The translations under genes were made by a program, and so were the position numbers. This document shows, piece by piece, positions 45,550 through 54,445 of a stretch of 64,000 nucleotides of DNA. Position 1 is the first letter of the stretch. Each line of letters opens with the position of its first letter. The stretch spans positions 1 to 64,000 of the forward strand of contig NZ_MLBF01000022.1 of the NCBI RefSeq assembly GCF_001936615.1. Direction: 5' to 3'. A model generated the notes under the pieces. It saw only the letters and a program-made list of their open reading frames with translations, was not told the DNA's origin and searched no databases. This DNA comes from Desulfosporosinus metallidurans. GTDB lineage: Bacteria > Bacillota > Desulfitobacteriia > Desulfitobacteriales > Desulfitobacteriaceae.

Positions 45550-46510
45550 GAGTCGTTGCTTCTAATAATTTAGTATAAGAGGTATAGCGAGGAGCTTGCG
45601 GTGCTTTTCCTTTTGTATTGCCCGACAGAGAGACTTTGTCAATTTGCTTAGCTCCGCCCTTGAAGTATAGAATATACTTGCCAGTATCCCTATACTTTTC
45701 AATTCTCTCAACCTCAGCAACATGAGTAATCGCCGACACCGGGGCGACTTGATAGGCTGCAATATATTTTATTTTAGACAGCATAGCCGCAGAAATCCTA
45801 ATTTGATACCAACATTTTTCTCCGAGAAACACCTCTTTAAATCCATCCTCTTTTGCCGCTACTACAATCGTATCTAAATCATCAAGGTCAGTCGAAACAG
45901 GTGCAAAATCCAGAACATCTTCTTGAAACGGTGTGAATCTATGCAGTAGCTTTCCATTGGAAACATAACTTTGTGCTTCAATAATATCTGCTGAGATCTT
46001 GATTTTGGAAAGTACTCTTGTAAGCTGCTCACTAGTTTCATTGATTACTATAATAACTGCTACTTCGTTATCAAAGATCAACTTATCTAATAGCTCATTG
46101 ATATTGTTATATTTTGAAGCGGCAATAAAATCACTGATCTTTTTGAGTTTGTCTTTGTCCTTATTTATATCCTCTAATAAAATGGTCTTGATTTTGTGTC
46201 TGCTCATATCGGAGGAAATCGCAAAGCGAAGTACCTGCTCCCCAATATGTCCATAAACATCGTGGTCGCTTAGTTCTACCTCAACAAAATAAAGAACAGG
46301 GTCAGCGTGGAATTTCAAATCCAAATAATATCCATCTGGGATTGCAGCGCCTTCTTTTGATTTACCTATCTTTTTCTTTATATCAAAATAGATACCCTGT
46401 GAACCAAAGATGATTTCGGCATTAGCCACTATCATCTTTTCATATTCAGCCTCGTCAGCATATTGGTATTCTGTAAACAAACTGCCCTTGTCATTGATTA
46501 TTTTGTACAT
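45530..46510 (-). CDS. Putative PD-(D/E)XK nuclease-like protein
   Basis: A 326-residue protein with a possible PD-(D/E)XK core: IPDGYYLDLKFHADPVLYFV then EVELSDHDV supplies Asp and an Glu-x-Glu in the right order (about residues 57-80), preceded by a conserved glutamate region. The C-terminal part (CWYQIRISAAMLSKIKYIAA and later KYILYF) resembles a recognition domain. I do not recognise a named family. It lies at the edge of the BREX island next to the Wadjet remnant, so a defence accessory role is plausible. Confidence 0.5.
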   Translation of the reverse strand: MYKIINDKGSLFTEYQYADEAEYEKMIVANAEIIFGSQGIYFDIKKKIGKSKEGAAIPDGYYLDLKFHADPVLYFVEVELSDHDVYGHIGEQVLRFAISSDMSRHKIKTILLEDINKDKDKLKKISDFIAASKYNNINELLDKLIFDNEVAVIIVINETSEQLTRVLSKIKISADIIEAQSYVSNGKLLHRFTPFQEDVLDFAPVSTDLDDLDTIVVAAKEDGFKEVFLGEKCWYQIRISAAMLSKIKYIAAYQVAPVSAITHVAEVERIEKYRDTGKYILYFKGGAKQIDKVSLSGNTKGKAPQAPRYTSYTKLLEATTLDDLWK

Positions 46511-46640
46511 AACTACACACCCTTTAAGCTATCCTTCGGAACACATTGTTCTGGGGAAATACTGGGCAGAACTACAAAAAATGACTTCTAAATAACATTT
46601 CTGGCTTAAAACAACAACTTAGTTGAGTTAATTATTTTCT

Positions 46641-47330
46641 TTAAGTTACCAAACCTTTATCCATTACCGCAGTCGCCCAGACTTCGCTGTTTCCAAGTTG
46701 TTTAAAGCCGAATTTCTTAATGAACCCTTGCATCTTAGTTAGCGCCAATTGGTATTCAAGAGTACCTTTTAACGTTTCTTCTTCTCTGCCTAGATCTTTA
46801 ACCATATCATTGAGCGGTGCTGGAATAATCGTAACAATAGAATCTTTTCGTTTAGAAAAGACATCAACTAGCACAGGAAAAATAAGATAGCCGAGTTTTT
46901 TTCCCCGGAAAGCCGGCTTAATATAAAACCTTTCAATATACAGAACCCCCGTCGAATAGTTATATATATTTTCCCACTTCTTAGATCTCATAAGTGTTCC
47001 AATTGCCACAGACAAATCTCCGCTTATTGCATCAGCGTTATCGAAAATATCTAAATAATCTCCCTGAGGATCATATTTATAAAAATAGTAACACCTAAAC
47101 TCTCCAATATTCTCTTTGATTTCAGTAGTCATATAATCTTCGTCTAAACACTCTAAGACTATCTTCCCTGAATGTGTATCGACACAGTAATCGTTGTATG
47201 GTTCTTTATCCCACCAAGCTGAAATATTAATTTCCTTAGAGTCTTCGAAGGAGAGTATACTTTGCTCTAAACTCTTTTCGGCCTTATTGCAAGCTAGTTT
47301 TATCGCCCTATTTTTTGAATCGTAGAACAC
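46641..47330 (-). CDS. GNAT-fold acetyltransferase-like protein
   Basis: The 229-residue protein contains VLYIERFYIKPAFRGKKLGY with the acetyl-CoA loop R-G-K-K-L-G, near residue 150, followed by LIFPVLVDVF, and a C-terminal helix FIKKFGFKQLG typical of GNATs. The N-terminal 110 residues are unassigned. It lies just downstream of brxL, about 30 bases away, so it may be co-transcribed. Its substrate (small molecule, protein or tRNA) is unknown. Confidence 0.6.
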   Translation of the reverse strand: MFYDSKNRAIKLACNKAEKSLEQSILSFEDSKEINISAWWDKEPYNDYCVDTHSGKIVLECLDEDYMTTEIKENIGEFRCYYFYKYDPQGDYLDIFDNADAISGDLSVAIGTLMRSKKWENIYNYSTGVLYIERFYIKPAFRGKKLGYLIFPVLVDVFSKRKDSIVTIIPAPLNDMVKDLGREEETLKGTLEYQLALTKMQGFIKKFGFKQLGNSEVWATAVMDKGLVT

Positions 47331-47363
47331 TTATTGCACCAACTACTTTCAAATCTATTTCTA

Positions 47364-49397
47364 TCACTCTACCCCTAAAGCTTTAAACACCGCATCTTCC
47401 GGACTTTGATAAAACGCCATCTGAAACTTCGCAAAGAGTTCCGGTGGAACGGTAGGAATATCCGCTGCCGAGGCCATGGGAAGTAAAACTTTCTTAGCAC
47501 CTGCATCAAAGCACACTTGCAAAGTATTAGCTAATTCTTCCACTTTATTAATCGTGCCACCGATACTCATAGAACCCAAGACGACCAACTGACTTTGGGG
47601 TGGTTTGCCCATCGCCCCGGAACACATGGCAATAAAGGCAGTCAACGTCAGTTCACGAGTCATCCCTATGCCCTGGATGTCTTGAACATGCATCAGGTAG
47701 TCCTTGGTTTTAGTGCTTATGCTAGCGCTGATGCTCTTGTTATTGGCTTTGAAGTAATTAAAGGCTGTTAGCGTGTTTTCTTTTGCATCTCTGGAATTTC
47801 CCAAACCGGATCTCTCAAATTTACCAGACCCGCTCACGACCTCGGTTTCTATTTTATAAACACCTATCATGCCTGAATCACCGCGACCCACGGTATAAAC
47901 ATGCCCCGGTTTTCCAATCCCTTCGGGAATGATCTTTCCTCCCCCTTGTTCAGGCACAGAAACAAATTCTTCATTTAATGTCTCATTGACAATATAGGAG
48001 AAATGCACATCATAAAACTCCATGCCACCGATCTTCTTGAGTTGTTCCTTTACCCGACGTCTTCCGACAAGGGCATAGCGCAAGATCTCTTCGATATCGT
48101 CTTTTGTAAACTCCCCATTCGGGTAAAGCAGTTTCACCAATCCCGATACTGTCTTACGAACCGCGATAACATCCCTCTGATTGAGATTATTCCCAAGTTT
48201 AAAATACTTGTCCAAGGCATCGGAAAACGATCGCTTGCGCATTTCTCGAAAGAATTCAGCTAGGTAGTCAACAATAAAGCCATACTCATTCGTTAAAAAC
48301 TCCGGGCGCATTTTCGGAACTTCCCAGCCAGGAATATAGTAGTGCATACGATCAAAAAAGGCCGTGTCACCAGCCATAGCATCGGGAAATGGGTCAAACA
48401 AATGAGAGGTCTTGATCAGCACATCCACACTTTGGTTAATGTTACCTACAAAGACCATGGAAGCATTGGCGCTCTTTTCTTCTTTACCCCGAGCAAACGA
48501 ACCTGAGGCCATATAGTCTTTCATGATCTGAATACCGTCTTTATCTTTAAAGGTAATCCCCGCAACCTCATCAAAAGCTACCACGTCCCATAATCCTACT
48601 AAACCGATCGTGCGGGAAGCCATGTTGTAGAAGAGATTAGCGACCGTGGTTTGTCCGCCAGATACTAGAATAGAATTTGGCGAAATTTCTTTATAGACAT
48701 GAGACTTGCCGGTACCCCTTGGTCCCAGTTCACATACGTTGTAATTGTTTTCGACGAGGGGAATTAGGCGTGCTAAGAGATGCCATTTAACGGTTTGTTC
48801 GAGCTTTGTGGATTCCATGCCTGTTGAACGCAATAAGGCGTCGATCCATTCTTCTTTGGAGAAATTTTTCCGTCCTTCAAAGACTTCCTCCAGATCCATG
48901 TTCGGCATCTGAATCGGGGTGACCCCAGTAATGGTGAAAGGGTTAACCCCTTTGGCCTCTTCATCATAGTAGTAACTCATCTTAAGAATACACCAAATCC
49001 CACCGGTCAGAAGTTTCTCAAAGTCCTTGACATAGTTTGGAGAAATGGACACTCCTTTTAAACCCAGATTTGAGAATTCCGTTTCGTAAGTATCAACCTT
49101 TTCGTTGAGCCTTACGGTAACCTTATCAATCACTGTGTATTGCCCTAATTCCCTAATCTTTGATTTCACTTTTTCCGCTTCATCCGGACGAACAAAGTTT
49201 TCGGAAAGAATACTTTTGACCCGCTCTACTCCTTCATTGATGCTGGCCTCATCATCCGTGGCACAGTACATACCTAATAAATATTCTAATACATAAACAG
49301 GAACATTGGCTCCTTCTTTAATCTTCTTGGTGAGATCTTTCCTGACAACCCGCCCGGCAAAGGCTTGATTTAACTTTTGATTCAATTCATCGATCAT
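47364..49397 (-). CDS. brxL: BREX system Lon protease-like protein BrxL
   Basis: A 677-residue AAA+ protein with Walker A GPRGTGKSHVYKE (about residue 226), Walker B VVAFDEVAGI, and a C-terminal Lon-like domain with the catalytic serine in VVLGSMSIGGTINKVEELAN and the lysine in AGAKKVLLPMASAADI. In BREX type 1 this is the terminal core gene; the protein assembles on DNA and acts in phage exclusion. A DUF4276 gene and an ATPase gene separate it from pglZ. Confidence 0.92.
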   Translation of the reverse strand: MIDELNQKLNQAFAGRVVRKDLTKKIKEGANVPVYVLEYLLGMYCATDDEASINEGVERVKSILSENFVRPDEAEKVKSKIRELGQYTVIDKVTVRLNEKVDTYETEFSNLGLKGVSISPNYVKDFEKLLTGGIWCILKMSYYYDEEAKGVNPFTITGVTPIQMPNMDLEEVFEGRKNFSKEEWIDALLRSTGMESTKLEQTVKWHLLARLIPLVENNYNVCELGPRGTGKSHVYKEISPNSILVSGGQTTVANLFYNMASRTIGLVGLWDVVAFDEVAGITFKDKDGIQIMKDYMASGSFARGKEEKSANASMVFVGNINQSVDVLIKTSHLFDPFPDAMAGDTAFFDRMHYYIPGWEVPKMRPEFLTNEYGFIVDYLAEFFREMRKRSFSDALDKYFKLGNNLNQRDVIAVRKTVSGLVKLLYPNGEFTKDDIEEILRYALVGRRRVKEQLKKIGGMEFYDVHFSYIVNETLNEEFVSVPEQGGGKIIPEGIGKPGHVYTVGRGDSGMIGVYKIETEVVSGSGKFERSGLGNSRDAKENTLTAFNYFKANNKSISASISTKTKDYLMHVQDIQGIGMTRELTLTAFIAMCSGAMGKPPQSQLVVLGSMSIGGTINKVEELANTLQVCFDAGAKKVLLPMASAADIPTVPPELFAKFQMAFYQSPEDAVFKALGVE

Positions 49398-49410
49398 GGT
49401 TATTCCCCCA

Positions 49411-50043
49411 TTAAAGCACCTTATCTAGCTCTAGAATCAAGCGTTTAGCTGACGAAGAAGCATTGACAACCTTCATAGCATCAACTTCTTCTAGTATTTT
49501 AAAAGAATGATCACCCTTACCATAAGATCCTTTCTGACTATGGCGAGTTGCGTTCTCAAGGCTCCTTAAAACATCCGACTTAGCAATTCTTTCGATGTTC
49601 GTATTACTGGGCAAAGCATTGGAGTTAAACCCTTGTCCAAAAAATCGTCTGAGTGCTTCCGTATCAGCTAAAAACAAGTTTTCCATGCACTGAATCATGA
49701 GATGAACTTGTTCATTGGTTGCTGCATCTGGTTGCGTCCAATGATCCCGATTTCTAAGGTGTTCCCACGGTTTGTTTTGAAGTTCTTCCACGACCGCATC
49801 TTCACTGTCTACAAGCAAAAACGCTATTTCTTTCGTGCGATCAGCACTTTTCAACGAACTGCAAAAGTCTCTAAATGCCTCATTGCGCGAACCGCAGGCG
49901 ACCACTCTTGGCATCCTTCCGCGAAAACCAACTCTTTCAAAAAACGAAGCAAAGGCACGGCGACATTCTCTTTTCAGACGATTCTGCTCTCCGCCACCCT
50001 CGATATATAGTTTTACAGTAGCGTATTGTTGACGGCTTACCAT
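49411..50043 (-). CDS. DUF4276 (TOPRIM-like) protein
   Basis: The 210-residue protein begins ATVKLYIEGGGEQNRLKREC, with the TOPRIM glutamate, and later has AFLLVDSEDAV with the Asp-x-Asp equivalent. Its ATG overlaps the stop of the upstream ATPase gene by 7 bases and follows GGAGG, so the two are coupled. The ATPase-TOPRIM arrangement parallels OLD/Gabija and the AriA-AriB (PARIS) systems, where the TOPRIM subunit is the nuclease effector. RloB-like proteins are another parallel. The exact target is unknown. Confidence 0.72.
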   Translation of the reverse strand: MVSRQQYATVKLYIEGGGEQNRLKRECRRAFASFFERVGFRGRMPRVVACGSRNEAFRDFCSSLKSADRTKEIAFLLVDSEDAVVEELQNKPWEHLRNRDHWTQPDAATNEQVHLMIQCMENLFLADTEALRRFFGQGFNSNALPSNTNIERIAKSDVLRSLENATRHSQKGSYGKGDHSFKILEEVDAMKVVNASSSAKRLILELDKVL

Positions 50044-51224
50044 CGGTTTCCTCCAATTTCGCCTTTACGCCAGAGTTCTCCAAGCGAATATCTCTTGAGC
50101 CAATCTTCCAGCAAATCTTTATTCAAACGCCGTAATTGAGTTAATCCCTCATGTTTTTCACAGACCAATATGGATTCTGGTGTATCCGTTAGCTCATCCA
50201 CCAGCACTTCTGAATGGGTAGTAACAATGATTTGAGTGATTTTTGAGGCCTCTTTTAAGAGTTTCGCAATCGTTGGGATAATATCAGAGTGAATTCCTAA
50301 TTCCGGCTCCTCAATACATATCAGCGGAGATGGATCTGGATTACACAAAATCGCTAGAAGACAGAGAAATCGAAGGGTTCCATCAGAAAGTCTGGTAGCC
50401 GGTATCATGAACTCTCCTTCTTGTAAAAAGAGTTGAACCGTACCGCCTTCTACTTTAATATCAAAATCTTCAATTCCTTCATAGAAGTCATACAATAATT
50501 CTAAAATACGCTTTTTAGCTTGATAATTGCCCCGCAACTTATTGAGAACCAGACCTAGATTTGAACAATCCTCAAGTAGATAATCGTTGGGTGCATCCGC
50601 GCTTTGAGGCTGTCTCAAGATTGCTTTGCGCCCAAAGCTCCATTCCCGGTAGATACGGATAGCTTCAAACTTCTTTCCCAGCCAGGTTAACTCTGGATAT
50701 TGATCGGGATCTTTACGTTGTGATAGAATCGACTGCTCCGGATCGACATCCTCACGTCTCAACGTCCGCTTTTGCTTATTTACATTATTCAAAACGGGAT
50801 GCTTATTCTGATAGCGATAGTAGAAATACGGATCTGGCTGTTCGGCATAAGGTTGGATATTCTCCAAGCTTTCATCTAATAATTCAAAACGTTGATTAGA
50901 TGCGGTAAAGGCAAATTGATATCGTAAATCTAAGTTTCCTTTCGTTGCTGGAGGGGTGATTACCTCCAGTAAGGCTGTGGGTATTTCATTCGAACCTCGC
51001 CAAAGCCAATCTCTGATCCCCCCACCTTTACGGATGGGAACAGCCAGCGCGGTAGGGGCCGCCTGAAGTAGACTGACCGCATCAACTAAGTTAGATTTCC
51101 CTGAACCATTCGTTCCGATAATGATATTTAAATTATTCAAAGCTAGCTTAGTCGATGGGCTCCCAAAAGACAACAGATTTTCTAGTTTCATCTCTTTAAT
51201 TAAGCGTTTCTCTAACAATTTCAT
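50037..51224 (-). CDS. AAA15/21-family ATPase paired with DUF4276
   Basis: About 395 residues of an SMC/ABC-like ATPase: Walker A IIGTNGSGKSNLVDAVSL, signature TRLSDGTLRFLCLL, Walker B PLICIEEPELGIHSD and switch IVTTHSEVLVDEL. The start at 51224 follows GAGGAGGTGG; a longer frame to 51284 has no conserved residues. It would sense a phage component and control the TOPRIM partner. The pair sits between pglZ and brxL, a frequent insertion point for accessory genes. Confidence 0.82.
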   Translation of the reverse strand: MKLLEKRLIKEMKLENLLSFGSPSTKLALNNLNIIIGTNGSGKSNLVDAVSLLQAAPTALAVPIRKGGGIRDWLWRGSNEIPTALLEVITPPATKGNLDLRYQFAFTASNQRFELLDESLENIQPYAEQPDPYFYYRYQNKHPVLNNVNKQKRTLRREDVDPEQSILSQRKDPDQYPELTWLGKKFEAIRIYREWSFGRKAILRQPQSADAPNDYLLEDCSNLGLVLNKLRGNYQAKKRILELLYDFYEGIEDFDIKVEGGTVQLFLQEGEFMIPATRLSDGTLRFLCLLAILCNPDPSPLICIEEPELGIHSDIIPTIAKLLKEASKITQIIVTTHSEVLVDELTDTPESILVCEKHEGLTQLRRLNKDLLEDWLKRYSLGELWRKGEIGGNRW

Positions 51225-51307
51225 TAAATATTCGCCACCTCCTCTTTGTCTCTTAACCCTTTTCCTTCTCCAGTGAATAAGCAATTTAATTGATCCAAAT
51301 TTTGAGG

Positions 51308-53866
51308 TTAAAAATCAAACTCATTGACTATACCCAGGCTAATGGTGAAAGGAATTTTCTCATAGATCTTTTTGATCGGTTCATCCGGGTCTTCCAAGAC
51401 CAGGTAGTATTTGTCTGCTTTATTATAATTGCTGTTTTTTAAATTAAAGCTTACTTTGAATGTTCTTTCACTGGCCTTTTCGGAAACTCTGTCAGCAAGG
51501 ATTCTTTGTTCATTGGAAATCTTTTGCCCAGCTTCATCCGTAAAATAAAGCTTAAGGGTTCTGTCCACTTTTTTATCCACTAATTTCTCCGTTTGGAAGA
51601 AATCCAGACTGAAGAGACTGTTGGTGATTTTCCGAGAAGTATTGGTGAGTTTGACGTCCACCTTGCTGATTACCATACGTTCATCTTTTTTGCGGTCATT
51701 GCGATATTTAATCAGTGGGATCACAATCTCTTGGAGGCTAGCCCCACCATGGACAAAGTTTTGTCCTCCACCTGGAGTTTTAAAACGGTTATCCCCTCGT
51801 GGAACGCAAACCGAAAGTCCACAATCTCTGCCAAAGATGTAATCTAAGCGGAGGTTAATCGCCCCCGGTAGATCAACCTCTTGATCAAAGATAAGGAAGC
51901 GTTTGTTGGTCAAGAGCGGTAGAGTATCTCCTTTAGTGGTCTTATCGCTTTCTTCCAACGGCTTGCGTCGATAGATGAAACCGTGGTCAGACGTAATGTA
52001 AATATTAGCCTCGGTGAGATTTTTGTTGATGGTTCGAATAGCACCTTCGATCTCGTCAAAGGCCTGCTCAACTGCCTGAAATGTTTTACTTTCGTCTCCC
52101 TTATCCCCCACACTATCGATGACATTGTGGTAGATATAAACCACACTTTTCCCTTTGAAGGTATTTCTAAGTTCGGTTCGCGTCATTGGCAGAAGATCAT
52201 TTAATAATACGACCTCCGAATCTTTGACATTGGCTTGAAGAATCTTTCTTCGCCCACTGGTATCCTTAGTACTGATTCCATCAATCAAGACATCGTCTCC
52301 CTGCATGGTCAGCGTCGTGTGTGGCAGTAGAGAGGCCATACCTAAACGGGTGAAGGATGGTATACATCCCTGCATCCAACGCAGCTCTGTAGAACCCTTG
52401 ATCTCTTTATTAAGTCGTTGCATCAGTTCTTCGGCTGCTTCAAAGCGTAGGGCGTCGGAGATAATTACGAATGATTTTTTGTTATCATAGAGAGCCTTTT
52501 GGATCGTATCTCGAAAAAACCCTTTCTGTGGGTGTATGCCCTGTATTAGCCAAGTCGTCGACAATTCCTCGGCCACTGTGGCAGACCATTTCACCGCCAA
52601 TTCTGCCTGATACCAATTTGTATAGAGATTTTCGACCTCCGCACTGAGGGGCTTCAAAACATCACTATGGCGTACTTTATCAAAGGACAAGCAAAACTTG
52701 CGATACCCTTGATCCATGATGAAGTACTCTTTGGCATAAGCTTCAAAGAACATCAACGCATCTCGTTCAGGGATCCCCGTTTTGTACTTCTTTCTAAAAG
52801 CATACATCTCAATAGCCCAGGACAGGGCTTCATAATAATCTTCAAACTCCTGGTAGTGATGCTTGGTTTTACGCAGAGAGATGATCTCCTGATATTTAGT
52901 AAATTCCTCAGACCCAATCAGTAGACTGTTCGTTAGTTTGAGAATAATGGACCGATCAACCGCTCGAAACAGATCTACCTGCTCATAGTCTTGAATATCC
53001 CAGTGTTCAAGATACTCCCCGAAATGAAGATCTGCTTCGATTTCTTCTGCCAACTTGTCGTAAACTTTGGAATCCGCACTGTGATGCATAAAATGATCTA
53101 AAAACACGACACAGTTTGCCTGTTTAGCCGCCACCAATTCTTGCCATTCTGACGGAAGAGTTCGATTCAGGCCGTTGCCAAGAGCGTTGATCATTAAGAA
53201 GGTCAGTAAACCTTTTAACGATTTTTCCGGAGCAAGATAGCCATAGTATTTTTCAGTCAGATTCCAAAACCCATCTGCAATACCATATTTAACGATGGCC
53301 TGCCAGACTGTATTTTCATCCTCCTGTAAAGAATTCATCAGGATGACGCGAAGGGCATCTTCGAAGTTTGGGGTTGGTCGTTTGGCTAGGGCCGACAACA
53401 CACCAATATTGATGGTTTCTTCTGTATAAGACTCTAGGGAGTAGGCAGCGAAACGAGCATACCGTTCTCTACTCTGAAAAAACTTTTCATAGTTCTTAAA
53501 GACAGACCTTAAAGCACTATTCTCAACATTGAGGTCGTCCATGATCAAAGCTATTTTATCCGCAATGAACGTATGGGAATAGAGTTGAATGTCTAACAAC
53601 CAATTATCGGAATCATCCGGTTTAGCAAAATCGGCATAGATCAGATAATGAGAGTTAGGGTCCAACACTTCGAGAGTGTACTTGGAGAGAAACTTGTTCG
53701 TTCCCGTTAACTTCCATAGTTTCACCTCAGGCAGTTCCAATTCATCGACAACTTCTTGAAAATCCCCCTCTGCATCATACCAAAAGATGATATGCCGTTT
53801 AGCCCCGTCTCGGCACGGTGCCTGATATTTTTCTGTAAGAGCAATGTTTATCTGGTCTAGTTTCAT
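51308..53866 (-). CDS. pglZ: BREX-1 PglZ phosphatase/nuclease domain protein, type A
   Basis: The 852-residue protein matches BREX-1 PglZ type A: N-terminal KRHIIFWYDAEGDFQEVVDE, alkaline-phosphatase-like core with FVIISDALRFEAAEEL (metal site) and IYITSDHGFIYRRKPL, and a C-terminal domain with VKLTNTSRKITNSLFSLDFF. It is an essential BREX core component, required in characterised systems for both methylation and exclusion. The gene follows the ATPase-PIN insert. Confidence 0.92.
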   Translation of the reverse strand: MKLDQINIALTEKYQAPCRDGAKRHIIFWYDAEGDFQEVVDELELPEVKLWKLTGTNKFLSKYTLEVLDPNSHYLIYADFAKPDDSDNWLLDIQLYSHTFIADKIALIMDDLNVENSALRSVFKNYEKFFQSRERYARFAAYSLESYTEETINIGVLSALAKRPTPNFEDALRVILMNSLQEDENTVWQAIVKYGIADGFWNLTEKYYGYLAPEKSLKGLLTFLMINALGNGLNRTLPSEWQELVAAKQANCVVFLDHFMHHSADSKVYDKLAEEIEADLHFGEYLEHWDIQDYEQVDLFRAVDRSIILKLTNSLLIGSEEFTKYQEIISLRKTKHHYQEFEDYYEALSWAIEMYAFRKKYKTGIPERDALMFFEAYAKEYFIMDQGYRKFCLSFDKVRHSDVLKPLSAEVENLYTNWYQAELAVKWSATVAEELSTTWLIQGIHPQKGFFRDTIQKALYDNKKSFVIISDALRFEAAEELMQRLNKEIKGSTELRWMQGCIPSFTRLGMASLLPHTTLTMQGDDVLIDGISTKDTSGRRKILQANVKDSEVVLLNDLLPMTRTELRNTFKGKSVVYIYHNVIDSVGDKGDESKTFQAVEQAFDEIEGAIRTINKNLTEANIYITSDHGFIYRRKPLEESDKTTKGDTLPLLTNKRFLIFDQEVDLPGAINLRLDYIFGRDCGLSVCVPRGDNRFKTPGGGQNFVHGGASLQEIVIPLIKYRNDRKKDERMVISKVDVKLTNTSRKITNSLFSLDFFQTEKLVDKKVDRTLKLYFTDEAGQKISNEQRILADRVSEKASERTFKVSFNLKNSNYNKADKYYLVLEDPDEPIKKIYEKIPFTISLGIVNEFDF

Positions 53867-53914
53867 GATTTCACCCGTTTTCTACATATTAACGAAAGGA
53901 ACCACTATTAAATA

Positions 53915-54445
53915 TCATTTACTCCTTCTCCTCGGCACCTTCGCAGCTTTTATATCTACATCCTTATGGATCATTAGCCCCTGATCACCCGTAAGAATTG
54001 CAACTTCGCTTCCAATTTCTGCGTAGAAATCCGCCACGGACTTAATCATAAGATCTCCCATTGATAAGTTTTTTTCCTTTTGACCCTTAACATACTCTGG
54101 CCAGACTGCTATCAATTCCTTGATTTTCTCTCCATCCCAGAGATCCTTCTGTCTGGAAAAAGCTGCCCAGGGGCTTTTCTCATCCACTGCTTTGGATATC
54201 ACCTCTACAAACTCGACACTACATTCGTATCTTCTTGCGGCTGCTTGGGCAATATGGTTTCCTGTCTCAATGATTACAGGAAACGGTAAAACCAAAGTTG
54301 CACCTTTGTCCGTTTCACTTTTTATATATGTTTCCACTCTTTGCTTGTCCCATTTATCATTATCTGGTCCACAAGTTTCCTTACCACAAATATTCAGCCA
54401 ACAGCACATAATGGAAGTATCTACAATGACAACCTTACTTTTCAT
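53915..54445 (-). CDS. PIN-domain putative nuclease
   Basis: About 176 residues. The PIN acidic residues are visible: VVIVDTSIMCCW (first Asp), PFPVIIETGNHIAQ (Glu), SMGDLMIKSVADF (Asp) and VAILTGDQGLM (last Asp). The start at 54445 follows GGAGG by eight bases and overlaps the end of the ATPase gene by 11 bases, so the pair is coupled. No VapB-like antitoxin is present; the ATPase is the natural regulator. It would cleave RNA or structured nucleic acid upon activation. Confidence 0.72.
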   Translation of the reverse strand: MKSKVVIVDTSIMCCWLNICGKETCGPDNDKWDKQRVETYIKSETDKGATLVLPFPVIIETGNHIAQAAARRYECSVEFVEVISKAVDEKSPWAAFSRQKDLWDGEKIKELIAVWPEYVKGQKEKNLSMGDLMIKSVADFYAEIGSEVAILTGDQGLMIHKDVDIKAAKVPRRRSK

